A stretch of DNA of 64,000 nt from positions 32,728-96,727 of the forward strand of contig JBGAWJ010000001.1 in assembly GCA_044227605.1 (NCBI GenBank), read 5' to 3'. A program made the position numbers and the translations under genes. Of this stretch, positions 36,938 to 46,262 are shown piece by piece. The first letter of the stretch is position 1, and each line of letters starts with the position of its first letter. This DNA comes from JAEUKQ01 sp044227605 (GTDB lineage: Bacteria; Pseudomonadota; Alphaproteobacteria; JAEUKQ01). Below the pieces are notes generated by a model. That model saw nothing but the letters and a program-made list of their open reading frames with translations, did not search any database and had not been told where the DNA came from.

Positions 36938-38476
36938 TTGCCCCATCACCCTGGAAATCTTCCTAAGTCTTTGCTAACGATAGGATTTTATACCCTGGTC
37001 AGCCGGATTCTAGGGCTGTTTCGAGAAGTGTTGATGGCTTTTTATTTGGGGGCTGGATTAGTGGCAGATGCCTTTATCCTGGCCCAGCGCTTGCCTAATA
37101 TGTTCCGTAATTTAGTAGCCGAAGGTGCCTTCAACGCCTCTTTTGTGCCTAGTTTTTCGCAATTGTTACATCAACAAGGCAAAGAGCAGGCGAAGCTGTT
37201 CGCTGAACGGTTACAAACCCTGATGCTTACAGGCCTATTTTTATTTATTAGCGTCTTACAAATAGGGATGCCTTGGCTGATTGACGTGATTGCCCCTGGT
37301 TATGCCGACACGCCGGAAAAAATCGACCTATCATCACAGTTATCCCAAATTACCCTGCCTTATCTGATTTTTATGTTTTTAACGGCCTTGCAAAGTGGTA
37401 TCTTGTATTCCCTGAACCGATTTGCCGTTGCAACCTTGGCACCTATTCTATTAAATATTTGTCTGATTTTTGCTCTTTATTTCCTGGTTCCTGGCTCAAG
37501 CCAACCCGGCCTTGTTTTAGCATGGACACTTTTTGTTTCCGGGGTTTTGCAATTCCTAATGACGGGCCTTTTCTGCTACAGGGCCGAATTTTCACTGTAT
37601 TTTGTTTGCCCCCGCTTAACCCCCGAGATCAAAGCGTTCTTTAAAAAAATGTTACCGGGGTTTGTGGGGGCTGGGGTGACCCAGATTAATTTGTTGGTGG
37701 GAACCATCATTGCCACCTGGCAAGATAGTGCGGTTTCCTATTTATATTATGCTGACCGGGTTTATCAACTGCCCTTGGCGTTGCTGGGCACCGCCGCAGG
37801 TACGGCATTGTTGCCGATGCTAAGCCAGGCCCTGGCAAAGCAGGATAAAAATCGGGCCAACGATCTGCAGGAGCAAGGTCTATTTTTATCTTTGATGTTG
37901 GGCATACCCGCGACCATTGCCTTGATTATTATTCCTTATCCCATCGTGAACCTTTTGTTTGAACGCGGCCAATTTACCCATGCAGATGCCCTGGAAACCA
38001 GCCTGGCACTGCAAATATTATCTGTGGGCTTGCCCGCCTATTTATGGGTTAAAAGTTTATTGCCTTGTTTTTATGCCCGGCACAATACCAAAACCCCCTT
38101 CCATATTGCCTTAGTTTGCGTAGCGATCAATATGGTTCTTAATTTGGCTTTATTTCCCTGGATAGGTTTTATAGGGATTGCTATTGCTACGGTGGCAGCC
38201 AGTTTGGCCAATGGGGTCATGCTGTACCTTCAAGCAAAAAAACGGGGATATTTTGAGCTGAGCAGAAAATTAAAAAAAAATATAGGTAAAATGTGCCTAA
38301 GCGGCGCGTTGATGGGTGTCCTGATCGCCCTTCTTTCGGTTTACGCTGTGTGGCCTGTATCTTTAGGGGGGCGGTTTTTATATTTATTGGTCATCATCAT
38401 CAGTGCGGCATTGGTTTATTTTACTTGTCTTTTCTTGATGGGTGTTATTTCATGGTCCAGGCGAACCATAAGATAA
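36938..38476 (+). CDS. murJ: MurJ, lipid II flippase
   Basis: Inner-membrane MOP-superfamily protein of 512 residues with about 14 helices that moves lipid II to the periplasmic face for peptidoglycan synthesis. Diagnostic segments are the N-terminal YTLVSRILGLFREVLMAFYLGAG and MFRNLVAEGAFNASFVPSF, where the charged residues in the central cavity lie, and later YYADRVYQLPLALLGTAAGTALLP. The start is TTG at 36938, with GAAG nine bases upstream. The 286 bases before it are AT-rich with no gene seen. Confidence 0.96.
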   Translation: MPHHPGNLPKSLLTIGFYTLVSRILGLFREVLMAFYLGAGLVADAFILAQRLPNMFRNLVAEGAFNASFVPSFSQLLHQQGKEQAKLFAERLQTLMLTGLFLFISVLQIGMPWLIDVIAPGYADTPEKIDLSSQLSQITLPYLIFMFLTALQSGILYSLNRFAVATLAPILLNICLIFALYFLVPGSSQPGLVLAWTLFVSGVLQFLMTGLFCYRAEFSLYFVCPRLTPEIKAFFKKMLPGFVGAGVTQINLLVGTIIATWQDSAVSYLYYADRVYQLPLALLGTAAGTALLPMLSQALAKQDKNRANDLQEQGLFLSLMLGIPATIALIIIPYPIVNLLFERGQFTHADALETSLALQILSVGLPAYLWVKSLLPCFYARHNTKTPFHIALVCVAINMVLNLALFPWIGFIGIAIATVAASLANGVMLYLQAKKRGYFELSRKLKKNIGKMCLSGALMGVLIALLSVYAVWPVSLGGRFLYLLVIIISAALVYFTCLFLMGVISWSRRTIR

Positions 38477-38533
38477 ATTTGATGATGCCATAGCTTTAAA
38501 AGAATATTGAGATTTTTGCCAGGCGATTTTATC

Positions 38534-39577
38534 ATGAATAAAGACCTTATCCTTTCGGGGGTTCAACCCACCGGTAATCTGCACCTAGGTAATTATTTAG
38601 GGGCAATCCGCAATTGGGTAATGTTGCAGGAAAAAAGCACCTGTTTTTTTACGGTGGTTGATTTGCACGCTATAACGGTTTGGCAAGATCCGAAAATTCT
38701 GCAACAGCAAACCCGGGAAGTGACAGCCGCGTTTTTAGCGGCGGGAATTAATCCTGACCTGCATCCTATCTTTAACCAAAGCCAGGTTGAAGCCCATGCA
38801 AGGTTAGGTTGGATACTCAGTTGTGTAGCGCGCGTTGGCTGGTTGAACAGGATGATCCAGTTTAAGGAGAAAGCTGGCAAAGACAAAGAAAATGTTAGCG
38901 TCGGCTTGTTTAGTTATCCTACCCTGATGGCGGCTGATATCCTGCTTTATAAAGCAACCCATGTGCCGGTTGGGGAAGATCAGAAACAACATATTGAATT
39001 AACCCGGGATATTGCCCAAAAATTTAACAATGATTTCGGGGTTGCGTATTTTCAGTTGCCGGAGCCAAAAATTATGGGTACCGCTACCCGATTAATGAGT
39101 TTGCGGGATGGTACTAAAAAAATGAGCAAGTCAGATCCTTCTGATTATAGTCGGTTGAATATATTGGATGATGAAGATTTAATCCGGGATAAAATCCGTA
39201 AAGCCAAAACCGATTTATATCCGTTGCCTGGCCCTGAAGTTCTTGGGTCTTCTGGTGAAATTGACCCGCAAATCACGGTGGATCGTCCCGAGGCCATTAA
39301 TTTATTGAATATGTATACCGCAGTTGCGGGGCAGTCGATTGCAAAAACCTTGCAGGAATTTGCGGGCAAAGAATTTTCCTTTTTCAAAAAAGAACTGGTT
39401 GAGGTGCTGATTACCCATCTAGGGCCGATTGGCAACAAGATGAAAAAACTAATGCAAGATCCATCTTATATTGATGAAGTCTTAAAAAAAGGTGTTATGA
39501 AAGCGCGGGCAGTTGCGAATAAAACCTTACATGAAGTTCATCAAATTATAGGGTTTCTGGAAACAGGATACCCTTAA
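38534..39577 (+). CDS. trpS: Tryptophanyl-tRNA synthetase
   Basis: Class I synthetase that charges tRNA-Trp. The HIGH-type motif [12 protein letters not shown] is near the N-terminus and KMSKS near residue 195. The longest frame begins with TTG at 38507, but AGGCG about nine bases before the ATG at 38534 and the normal beginning [14 protein letters not shown] place the start there, giving 347 residues. It follows murJ, a frequent alphaproteobacterial neighbour. Confidence 0.97.
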   Translation: MNKDLILSGVQPTGNLHLGNYLGAIRNWVMLQEKSTCFFTVVDLHAITVWQDPKILQQQTREVTAAFLAAGINPDLHPIFNQSQVEAHARLGWILSCVARVGWLNRMIQFKEKAGKDKENVSVGLFSYPTLMAADILLYKATHVPVGEDQKQHIELTRDIAQKFNNDFGVAYFQLPEPKIMGTATRLMSLRDGTKKMSKSDPSDYSRLNILDDEDLIRDKIRKAKTDLYPLPGPEVLGSSGEIDPQITVDRPEAINLLNMYTAVAGQSIAKTLQEFAGKEFSFFKKELVEVLITHLGPIGNKMKKLMQDPSYIDEVLKKGVMKARAVANKTLHEVHQIIGFLETGYP

Positions 39578-39618
39578 ATGTTCATTTTTATGGCTACATA
39601 AGGCGCTGGGCAAAAAAC

Positions 39619-40548
39619 ATGCAAGTTTATTTACCGATTGCTGAATTATCGTTGGATGTATTTTTGCTGCTAGCACTTGGCGGATTAGTTGGGTTTATAT
39701 CTGGCATTTCCGGGATTGGCGCTAGTTTTCTGATGACGCCTATTTTGATTTTTATTGGCATCCCATCCCCGGTTGCGGTGGCCAGCCAAGCGAACCAAGT
39801 AGTGGCAACATCCCTTTCCGGCACCTTATCACAATGGTCCCGCGGTAACATTGATTTTAAAATGGGTGGCATATTATTAATTGGTGGAATGGCGGGGTCC
39901 AGTTTAGGGGTGTGGCTGTTTGGGCTTTTGGCAAAAATCGGCCAGGCTGACCTGGTTGTGGCTATTAGTTATATTTTCTGTTTGGGATCCATCGGGCTAC
40001 TGATGCTATGGGAAAGTTTTCGGAGCCTTTTCAAAAAAATGATTAAACCATCGACGAAAGTCCGCCTACCTTTTTATCAACGACCGTGGATTCAAACGTT
40101 ACCGCTTAAACGGAATTTTCCGAAATCAAAATTATATATTAGCATTTGCTTACCGATGGCAATTGGCTTTGGGGTAGGGTTGTTGTCGGCCATTATGGGG
40201 GTCGGCGGAAGCTTCTTGCTGGTTCCCGCGATGATTTATTTATTAGGGATGCCAATTACGGTGGTGGTGGGAACTTCGCTATTCCAAATGGTTTTCGTAA
40301 CTGCCAACGTCACCTTGCAACAAGCAATCCAAAACCAGTCGGTTGACATATTACTGGCGGCTATTCTGATGATAGGCGGGGTGGTGGGAACGCAGTGGGG
40401 AACGAAATTAAGTGGTAAGATTCGGGGGGAATATGTGCGATTTGGGTTTTCCTTGCTAATGTTGGGGGTTTGTGTGGGGCTTGCGAATGAGTTGTTAGTC
40501 AAACCAAGTGCTATTTATTCGATTCGGACAATCGGAGAATTGCGTTGA
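39619..40548 (+). CDS. TauE/SafE family membrane protein (sulfite/anion exporter type)
   Basis: A 309-residue membrane protein with about eight helices. It shows the family's repeated half motifs: GFISGISGIGASFLMTPILIFIGIP in the first half and GLLSAIMGVGGSFLLVPAMIYLLGMP in the second. Members export sulfite, sulfoacetate or other small anions, or are uncharacterised. Its stop overlaps the TTG start of the next gene (TTGA), and the TIGR02186 and UspA genes follow, so the three form an operon. Confidence 0.88.
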   Translation: MQVYLPIAELSLDVFLLLALGGLVGFISGISGIGASFLMTPILIFIGIPSPVAVASQANQVVATSLSGTLSQWSRGNIDFKMGGILLIGGMAGSSLGVWLFGLLAKIGQADLVVAISYIFCLGSIGLLMLWESFRSLFKKMIKPSTKVRLPFYQRPWIQTLPLKRNFPKSKLYISICLPMAIGFGVGLLSAIMGVGGSFLLVPAMIYLLGMPITVVVGTSLFQMVFVTANVTLQQAIQNQSVDILLAAILMIGGVVGTQWGTKLSGKIRGEYVRFGFSLLMLGVCVGLANELLVKPSAIYSIRTIGELR

Positions 40549-41294
40549 GAACCAATTATTTATTCAGGCAAATGGTGTTGATAGCTTTAACTTTGATAGG
40601 GTCACCTTTTGCTAAAGCGGATACCCTGATTGCCGATTTGTCTAGCCATTTGATTGCGATTACGACAGGCTTTAAAGGCACAGATTTGTTGATGTTCGGG
40701 GCAATTGATGCCCCAGGGGATATTGTGGTGGTGGTACAAGGCCCCTTGACCAGCATAACTGTTCGCAAAAAAGAAAGGGTGGCCGGAGTTTGGGTTAATC
40801 AAGCGAATATCACTTTTGAAAATATTCCAAGTTTTTATGCCCTTGCCTCGAGCAAGCCGATTGAGCAGATTTTGAGCCCTGAAACACAAAAGCAGTTAAA
40901 TATAGGTATTGAGAATGTCCCAATGAAAGTGGATGGGGAATTAACACCGGAGGAAGAAAAGCAATTTCATGAGGCGTTAATTGCCAATAAAAGACTGCAA
41001 GAATTATATTATACTGATATTGCGCGGGTTAATTTTATGGGGCAGGAATTATTCCGCACCAATATTTTTTTCCCCTCCAATGTGCCAACTGGCGACTATG
41101 TTGTCGATATCATGTTGGTGCGCGATAAAAATGTTGTGGGGGTACAGCGGACTCCTTTGGTTGTGAGTAAGGTTGGTTTTGGCGCCGAAATATTTGATTT
41201 TGCCCATCAGCAAAAATGGTTTTATGGCTCATTGTCGATCGGCCTTGCCATATTGGGGGGAGGGGTCGGGTATGTATTTTTCCGTCGGAGGTAA
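40545..41294 (+). CDS. TIGR02186 family protein (Alph_Pro_TM)
   Basis: A 249-residue protein with a signal peptide (cleavage near AKA-DT at about residue 25), a periplasmic domain of about 190 residues and one C-terminal membrane helix ending in RRR. Features such as TGFKGTDLLMFGAI, ALASSKPIEQI and FPSNVPTGDYVVDIMLVRD match this alphaproteobacterial family, which commonly sits after a TauE-type gene and is of unknown function. Start is TTG overlapping the upstream stop as TTGA. Confidence 0.85.
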   Translation: MRTNYLFRQMVLIALTLIGSPFAKADTLIADLSSHLIAITTGFKGTDLLMFGAIDAPGDIVVVVQGPLTSITVRKKERVAGVWVNQANITFENIPSFYALASSKPIEQILSPETQKQLNIGIENVPMKVDGELTPEEEKQFHEALIANKRLQELYYTDIARVNFMGQELFRTNIFFPSNVPTGDYVVDIMLVRDKNVVGVQRTPLVVSKVGFGAEIFDFAHQQKWFYGSLSIGLAILGGGVGYVFFRRR

Positions 41295-41300
41295 AAGATT

Positions 41301-41789
41301 ATGATCAATGTGGATATAGAAAAGGAACGCCGCCAAGTCTTCTTGGTAGTTATGGAATCCAATATAGATATGAAAACATCCCTGTATTATACATGCAGGA
41401 TGGCCAAAAGAGTCAATGGCAGGATTGCCCTATTATATGTGGTGGAACCCTCTGACTTTGTAGAATGGCAATCAGTTGGCAATTTATTGCAAGAACAACA
41501 ACGTCAGGAAGCTGAACAGGTACTCCAAAAAGCGGCTGGCGAGGTTCAGCGTCAATCGGGTATAACGCCTGTGTTATTTATCCGGGAAGGCAAGAAAATT
41601 GATGAAACTGCCCAATTGATTGAGGAAGAACAAACAATTAGTGCCTTGGTCATTATTGTGGATGTGGTCGGCAAAACCTCCGGGACTATTTCTTCCCAGT
41701 GGAATGCAAAATTATCAGCCCGTCTTAAAATACCTTTAATTATTGTGCCGAATAATTTGACGGAAGAAGATATCCAGCGGGTGACATAA
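41301..41789 (+). CDS. Universal stress protein family protein
   Basis: A 162-residue single UspA domain. The Rossmann-like core is recognisable (VFLVVMESNIDMKTSLYYTCRMAKRVNGRIALLYVVEP), but the ATP-binding glycine loop Gx2Gx9G(S/T) is not clear; instead the C-terminal part reads VVGKTSGTISSQWNAKLSARLKIPLIIVPNN. It is therefore probably of the type that does not bind ATP. It lies six bases after the TIGR02186 gene and completes that operon. Confidence 0.82.
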   Translation: MINVDIEKERRQVFLVVMESNIDMKTSLYYTCRMAKRVNGRIALLYVVEPSDFVEWQSVGNLLQEQQRQEAEQVLQKAAGEVQRQSGITPVLFIREGKKIDETAQLIEEEQTISALVIIVDVVGKTSGTISSQWNAKLSARLKIPLIIVPNNLTEEDIQRVT

Positions 41790-41884
41790 AAATTTTCTTG
41801 ATATTGCTTTCAAGAGAGGGTTGAATAAGGGGATTTTCCTTCCTATTTTATTGTGATACAGGATTAACCCTAGGAAAGACAAAA

Positions 41885-42430
41885 ATGTTTATTCAAACCG
41901 AACAGACCCCCAACCCCCAAACCCTGAAATTCTTGCCCAACCAGAAAGTCACGGGGAAAGAAGGGGTTGATTACCCGAAAAGCCAACAGGCAGCGGGATC
42001 ACCCCTGGCTTCCCGATTATTTAAGATTGAGGGTGTGGAGGGGGTGTTTTTGGGGAATGATTTTGTGACCATTACCAAAAATCCTAAAAAAGATTGGCAG
42101 ATATTAAAACCAGCCCTTTTGGGTGCCATGATGGACCATTTTACGAGCGGCCAACCCGCTATTCAAACCATGGAAGCAAAAGTGTTAGGGGTTGTGGAAG
42201 ATGATGAGATCACGGCCAAAATAAAAGAATTATTAGAGACCCGGGTGCGCCCTGCTGTGGCCCAAGACGGGGGAGATATTGTCTTTGCCGATTTTAAAGA
42301 TGGGACTGTTTATGTGCATTTACGCGGTTCTTGTGCGGGTTGCCCCAGCTCAACCGCAACCTTGAAAGTGGGTATTGAAAACATGCTCCGCCACTATGTT
42401 CCTGAGGTTAAGCAGGTAAAAGCCGTTTAA
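41885..42430 (+). CDS. nfuA: NfuA/NifU-like iron-sulfur cluster carrier
   Basis: A 181-residue protein with an N-terminal Nfu_N domain (MFIQTEQTPNPQTLKFLP) and a C-terminal NifU domain (about 110-178) containing the cluster-binding CxxC at Cys150 and Cys153 (GSCAGCPSS). It delivers 4Fe-4S clusters to apo-enzymes. Two-domain form and length are normal for alphaproteobacteria. Possible clients in the window are MiaB, HemW and endonuclease III. Confidence 0.94.
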   Translation: MFIQTEQTPNPQTLKFLPNQKVTGKEGVDYPKSQQAAGSPLASRLFKIEGVEGVFLGNDFVTITKNPKKDWQILKPALLGAMMDHFTSGQPAIQTMEAKVLGVVEDDEITAKIKELLETRVRPAVAQDGGDIVFADFKDGTVYVHLRGSCAGCPSSTATLKVGIENMLRHYVPEVKQVKAV

Positions 42431-42479
42431 CTCTGGGATATTAATTCCTATCACCATTCGCATTATAAGGGACTAGCAC

Positions 42480-43070
42480 ATGTTCGACAAAATCTCTCAA
42501 GGTGCTTTGGATCAGTTGTTTTTAAAGGCGCGTACACACCGCGTTTGGCTAGATAAACCTGTGGAAGAATCTTTGCTGCAAGCGGCTTATGATTTGGCCA
42601 AAATGGCCCCTACGAGTGCGAATACCAATCCGATGCGCATCGTTTTCGTCAAAAGTGCTGCTAGCAAGGCGCGTTTGAGGGATTGTTTGATGCCCGGCAA
42701 TATTGAAGCAACGATGAAAGCACCGGTCACGGCCATTATCGCCCAAGATATGCATTTTTATGATTATTTGCCCCGACTATTTCCGCAAGCTAATGCGAAA
42801 TCCTGGTTTGTTGGTAATGAGGAGGAGATTAAAGCCACGGCGTTCCGCAACAGCTCGCTGCAAGGTGCCTATTTTATGTTGGCTGCCCGGGCCTTGGGGT
42901 TGGATTGCGGGCCGATGTCAGGGTTTGACCCAAAGAAGTTGAACCGGGAATTTTTCCCCGATGGGCGCTTCCAAAGCAATTTCCTTTGCAATTTGGGCTA
43001 TGCCGACCAGGATAAGGCTTTTCCCCGCAATGACCGGCTGACTTTTAAGGAAACCTGCCGAATTATTTAG
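42480..43070 (+). CDS. RutE-type nitroreductase family protein
   Basis: FMN-dependent nitroreductase-fold protein of 196 residues, closest in pattern to RutE/malonic semialdehyde reductase: RTHRVWLDKPVEESLLQAAYDLAKMAPTSANTNPMRIVFV at the start and ALGLDCGPMSGFD in the second half. No other rut genes are present, so a role in pyrimidine breakdown is not supported; it may reduce small aldehydes or quinones. Its end overlaps the convergent dipeptidase gene by eight bases. Confidence 0.87.
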   Translation: MFDKISQGALDQLFLKARTHRVWLDKPVEESLLQAAYDLAKMAPTSANTNPMRIVFVKSAASKARLRDCLMPGNIEATMKAPVTAIIAQDMHFYDYLPRLFPQANAKSWFVGNEEEIKATAFRNSSLQGAYFMLAARALGLDCGPMSGFDPKKLNREFFPDGRFQSNFLCNLGYADQDKAFPRNDRLTFKETCRII

Positions 43071-43626
43071 CGATAGGGGTCATCAGCCCCTTGGGAACAG
43101 CGCTATCTTGGTATAAAGGGTAACGCCGGGAATTGAATAATTGGTAATGCCACCATTCATTCCGGTAAAAGTCCCAGCCAGCTGCCGTCATAATCCCCAG
43201 TAAAACCATCCTGTTTTGTTGGGCTGTTGCTGAAATACCAAGGTTACCGTGGTGGGACAGGGGGGTAAAAGCATCAAACGCTGTTCCCATGTCTAATTCT
43301 TGCTGGTGGTTGTTAATTAAAGTCAAATCAATGGCAACACCTCTTGAGTGGGGCGAACCCTTGCGGGGATCAGCCACAAAATTAGGATCTGGGAATTGAT
43401 TCCACAATATCCACTGCGCTTCAACAGGCCGGAAAGCATCGAAAATCTTTAGTCGGTACCCAAGGGTAGCCGATAGTTTTATGGCTTTTTCCAAACAGTT
43501 TGCGGCGTCTGGGTGCAGATAACAAAAAGCGTGTTGATAAATTTTTTTGTTGGTGACATTGCTAGTGGTTGCATAAGCCAAAGCAATTTCCACATCAAAT
43601 CGGGACGGTTCTATGGGGATTAACAT
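43063..43626 (-). CDS. D-alanyl-D-alanine dipeptidase (DdpX/VanX family)
   Basis: Zinc dipeptidase of 187 residues from the second in-frame ATG (43626, AGGG five bases upstream); the first ATG at 43638 is possible. The zinc-ligand motif SPHSRGVAID (His and Asp) and the downstream NEWWHY (catalytic Glu, third ligand His) are intact. In vancomycin-resistant bacteria VanX destroys D-Ala-D-Ala, while in Gram-negatives DdpX recycles it from wall turnover. There is no van ligase nearby and no signal peptide is evident, so a recycling role fits. Confidence 0.86.
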   Translation of the reverse strand: MLIPIEPSRFDVEIALAYATTSNVTNKKIYQHAFCYLHPDAANCLEKAIKLSATLGYRLKIFDAFRPVEAQWILWNQFPDPNFVADPRKGSPHSRGVAIDLTLINNHQQELDMGTAFDAFTPLSHHGNLGISATAQQNRMVLLGIMTAAGWDFYRNEWWHYQLFNSRRYPLYQDSAVPKGLMTPIAK

Positions 43627-43738
43627 AAGACCCTGCATGCAATGTTAATAATAAATAAAGAGGACGAAAATAACGGGATAGTTGCAATTTTCTGGCTATT
43701 TCATATCATGAAGTTATCAAATAGGAAAGTGATAACAG

Positions 43739-44428
43739 TTGGCAACTATTTTAGCGGTTGAGTCAGGCGGAAGCCATTGTTCAGTTTGTTTATGGCAGAG
43801 TGGGTCCTTGGCTATCCCGATGCAAGAAACCACGCAAGGTGCGGTAGGATCGATTATCCCGCTGATCGAATTATTATTGTGGGAAGCAAGAATCTCTCTT
43901 AAGCAATTGGATCAGATAGCAGTGAGTGTAGGACCTGGCTCTTATACGGGTTTGCGGATTGGATTAGCCGCGGCGCAGGGGTTGGGATTCAGCCTAGGTA
44001 TCCCCGTTTTTGGCGTCTGCAGTTTTCTGGCTTTAGCCTCAGCGGCGGCAACCGAAATGTCTGATAACCGTGCTATCCTAGTTTTATTGGACGGCAAGCG
44101 CCAAGATGTTTTTGCCAGATTCTACACCCATCAAGCAAAACCCTTAACGCCACCTTTGGTGATTATGCCAGAGGAAATAGAAACGCTAATCGGTCACAAG
44201 GCGGCCATCATTATCGGAGATGGAGCTGCAAAAATACCAGGCCGTATTTCTTCCCTCATCAACAATTCTTATCAGCCACATGCCAAGTATGTAGCGCAGC
44301 TGGCGGCTTATCAATTACGGCAAAAACAACCTGGTTTAGATGCGCTTCCAATTTATTTGAAGACGCCGGATGTTTCGGAAGTCAAAAAACTGTTTTGGTC
44401 ATTGCCTGATGATCATTCATCCTCTTAA
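43739..44428 (+). CDS. tsaB: TsaB, tRNA threonylcarbamoyladenosine biosynthesis protein
   Basis: ASKHA-fold partner of TsaD in the synthesis of t6A37 in tRNAs that read ANN codons. The N-terminal ATILAVESGGSHCSVCLW and SVGPGSYTGLRIGLAAAQGLGF are typical. Length 229 residues. The start is TTG at 43739 with AGGAAAG upstream. It overlaps rimI by 20 bases, a standard tsaB-rimI pair. Confidence 0.95.
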   Translation: MATILAVESGGSHCSVCLWQSGSLAIPMQETTQGAVGSIIPLIELLLWEARISLKQLDQIAVSVGPGSYTGLRIGLAAAQGLGFSLGIPVFGVCSFLALASAAATEMSDNRAILVLLDGKRQDVFARFYTHQAKPLTPPLVIMPEEIETLIGHKAAIIIGDGAAKIPGRISSLINNSYQPHAKYVAQLAAYQLRQKQPGLDALPIYLKTPDVSEVKKLFWSLPDDHSSS

Positions 44429-44855
44429 AGCCACTGATTGGCAAATTTTATGGCAATTACAGCAGCAATGTTTTGATCAGAGCTGGTCGTTAGCAAGCTG
44501 GCAGGAAGCGCTGGGGGTGGATAGAACCTACGCCTTGCTGGCCCAGCAAAACCAACAAAAAATTGGCTATCTAGTTTTTAGGCTTACAGATGATGTGGGG
44601 GATATTTTATCGCTAGGGGTTATTCCCTCTTGCCGCAGGCAAGGCACCGCATCTTCCTTAATACGACATATGATGGAGTTGGGAAAACGAGAAAAATTAA
44701 AAAGTTTTTTGCTTGAAGTCAGTTGTAAAAATCTATCCGCCCAAAAATTTTATCAATCGATGGGCTTTAAACTGTTGTCAATTCGACCTAATTATTATTA
44801 TAATCCTCCGCAGGAACCGGAGGATGCCCTGGTTTTGTACTATGGTGTTGGATAA
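44409..44855 (+). CDS. rimI: RimI-like ribosomal protein S18 alanine N-acetyltransferase
   Basis: GNAT acetyltransferase of 148 residues. The acetyl-CoA loop is SLGVIPSCRRQGTASSLIRHM and the C-terminal LEVSCKNLSAQKFYQSMGFKLLSIRPNYY matches RimI. The open frame begins at 44370 inside tsaB, but the ATG at 44409 gives the expected beginning MIIHPLKATDWQ. It acetylates the N-terminus of S18 in the model family; other N-terminal substrates are possible. Confidence 0.92.
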   Translation: MIIHPLKATDWQILWQLQQQCFDQSWSLASWQEALGVDRTYALLAQQNQQKIGYLVFRLTDDVGDILSLGVIPSCRRQGTASSLIRHMMELGKREKLKSFLLEVSCKNLSAQKFYQSMGFKLLSIRPNYYYNPPQEPEDALVLYYGVG

Positions 44856-44924
44856 AAACACTTTGGATAGGGCGGGGGTAAAAATTTTTTCATCATATAG
44901 CCACCGAGACAGGATAGGTAGTTT

Positions 44925-45359
44925 ATGGCGGACAATAAAATCAATTCTTTATCAAATATTGAAAAAACCTGTCTCGGAAAAGGCATTAAATTAACGGGAG
45001 CCAGGCGGTTGATTGCACAGATTCTGTCAGAATCTAACGATCATCCGGATGTTGAAATGGTTTTCCAGCGGGTGCAACAATTGGATGCAAAAATTGGGAT
45101 GGCTACGGTTTATCGTACCGTCAAGCTATTTGAAGAAGCCAATATTATTGCCCGGCATGATTTTCGGGATAGTCGTTCCCGCTATGAAGAGATGCCTGAT
45201 ATTCATCATGACCATTTAATTGATGTTCGCAGCGGCGGTATCATTGAGTTTCATAACCAGGAAATTGAAGATTTACAGCAAAAAGTTGCAGAAAAACTTG
45301 GCTATCAGTTGATTGGACATCGCCTGGAGCTTTATGCTATACCTCTCAAGAAAAAATAA
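44925..45359 (+). CDS. fur: Fur family metalloregulator (Fur/Mur type)
   Basis: A 144-residue regulator with a winged helix (GKGIKLTGARRLIAQILSESNDHPDVEMVFQRV ... IGMATVYRTVKLFEEANII) and the metal site HHDHLIDVRSGGIIEFHNQEIE. The CxxC structural zinc cysteines of many Fur proteins are absent, as in alphaproteobacterial Fur/Mur, several of which respond mainly to manganese. It follows rimI after about 70 bases and precedes the ornithine-lipid genes. Confidence 0.92.
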   Translation: MADNKINSLSNIEKTCLGKGIKLTGARRLIAQILSESNDHPDVEMVFQRVQQLDAKIGMATVYRTVKLFEEANIIARHDFRDSRSRYEEMPDIHHDHLIDVRSGGIIEFHNQEIEDLQQKVAEKLGYQLIGHRLELYAIPLKKK

Positions 45360-45422
45360 GAAAAATGATGATATAGATCATGAAACGAATAACTATTCAT
45401 ACGGCTAGGGCAAACTAGGAAT

Positions 45423-46262
45423 ATGCAGCAATTATCAGGGGGATCAAAAAAGTCGCCGGTGCAGGTTAGGGTAGGCCCACTGGAAATAAGATTGGCAAGT
45501 ACAACGCAAGAAATCGATGCGGCGCAGGCGCTGCGTTATCAGGTTTTTTATGAAGAAATGGCAGCCCAACCAAGTGATCAGGCCCGTAAACTTAGACGTG
45601 ATTTTGATCGGTTTGATCCATTTTGTGATCATCTGATTATTTTGAATCATCAAGATTCTGGGGATCACCCCAACTCTCAACCTCTTTACCAACCCAATGT
45701 GGTGGCAACGTACCGCCTGATGAAACGTGAGGCTGCCAAAAGATGTGGACAGTTTTATTCCCAAGATGAATATGACATCAGCCGATTAATGGCACATCCG
45801 GGTGAAATTATGGAATTAGGCCGTTCTTGCGTTGCCAAGCAATATAGGACTGGCCCTGCGATGCAGCTTTTATGGCGCGGGATTGTCGAATATGTCCGTT
45901 TCTATCAAGTGCAAATCATGTTTGGTTGTGCTAGTTTGCCGGGTACCAATCTGCAGGAATTATCTACACAATTGGCTTACTTGCATCATTTTCATTTGGC
46001 TCCGCCAGACCTACGGGCGGTTGCTGTGGCCAAACGCTATGTCAACATGAACATGGTTTCTAAAGAAAAGATAAATGTCAGAGGGACTTTAGTCCGTTTA
46101 CCCCCCCTGATTAAGGGATATCTGCGGTTGGGAGGGTTTATAGGGGAAGGAGCGGTGGTTGATGAACAATTTAATACCACTGATGTTAATGTCGTCGTCA
46201 AAACGGACTTGGTAACCGGTAAATATATTAGGCATTACACGGCGCGTGAGGAAGAAAATTGA
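45423..46262 (+). CDS. olsB: OlsB-like GNAT acyltransferase (ornithine N-acyltransferase)
   Basis: A 279-residue member of the acyl-ACP-using GNAT family. The core signature is FYSQDEYDISRLMAHPGEIMELGRSCVAKQYRTGPAMQLLWRGIVEYV, followed by FGCASLPGTN and AYLHH. OlsB transfers a 3-hydroxyacyl group to ornithine to give lyso-ornithine lipid. The adjacent acyltransferase, joined by a TTGA stop/start overlap, is the expected second enzyme. Older annotations may call it a hemolysin-like protein. Confidence 0.87.
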   Translation: MQQLSGGSKKSPVQVRVGPLEIRLASTTQEIDAAQALRYQVFYEEMAAQPSDQARKLRRDFDRFDPFCDHLIILNHQDSGDHPNSQPLYQPNVVATYRLMKREAAKRCGQFYSQDEYDISRLMAHPGEIMELGRSCVAKQYRTGPAMQLLWRGIVEYVRFYQVQIMFGCASLPGTNLQELSTQLAYLHHFHLAPPDLRAVAVAKRYVNMNMVSKEKINVRGTLVRLPPLIKGYLRLGGFIGEGAVVDEQFNTTDVNVVVKTDLVTGKYIRHYTAREEEN

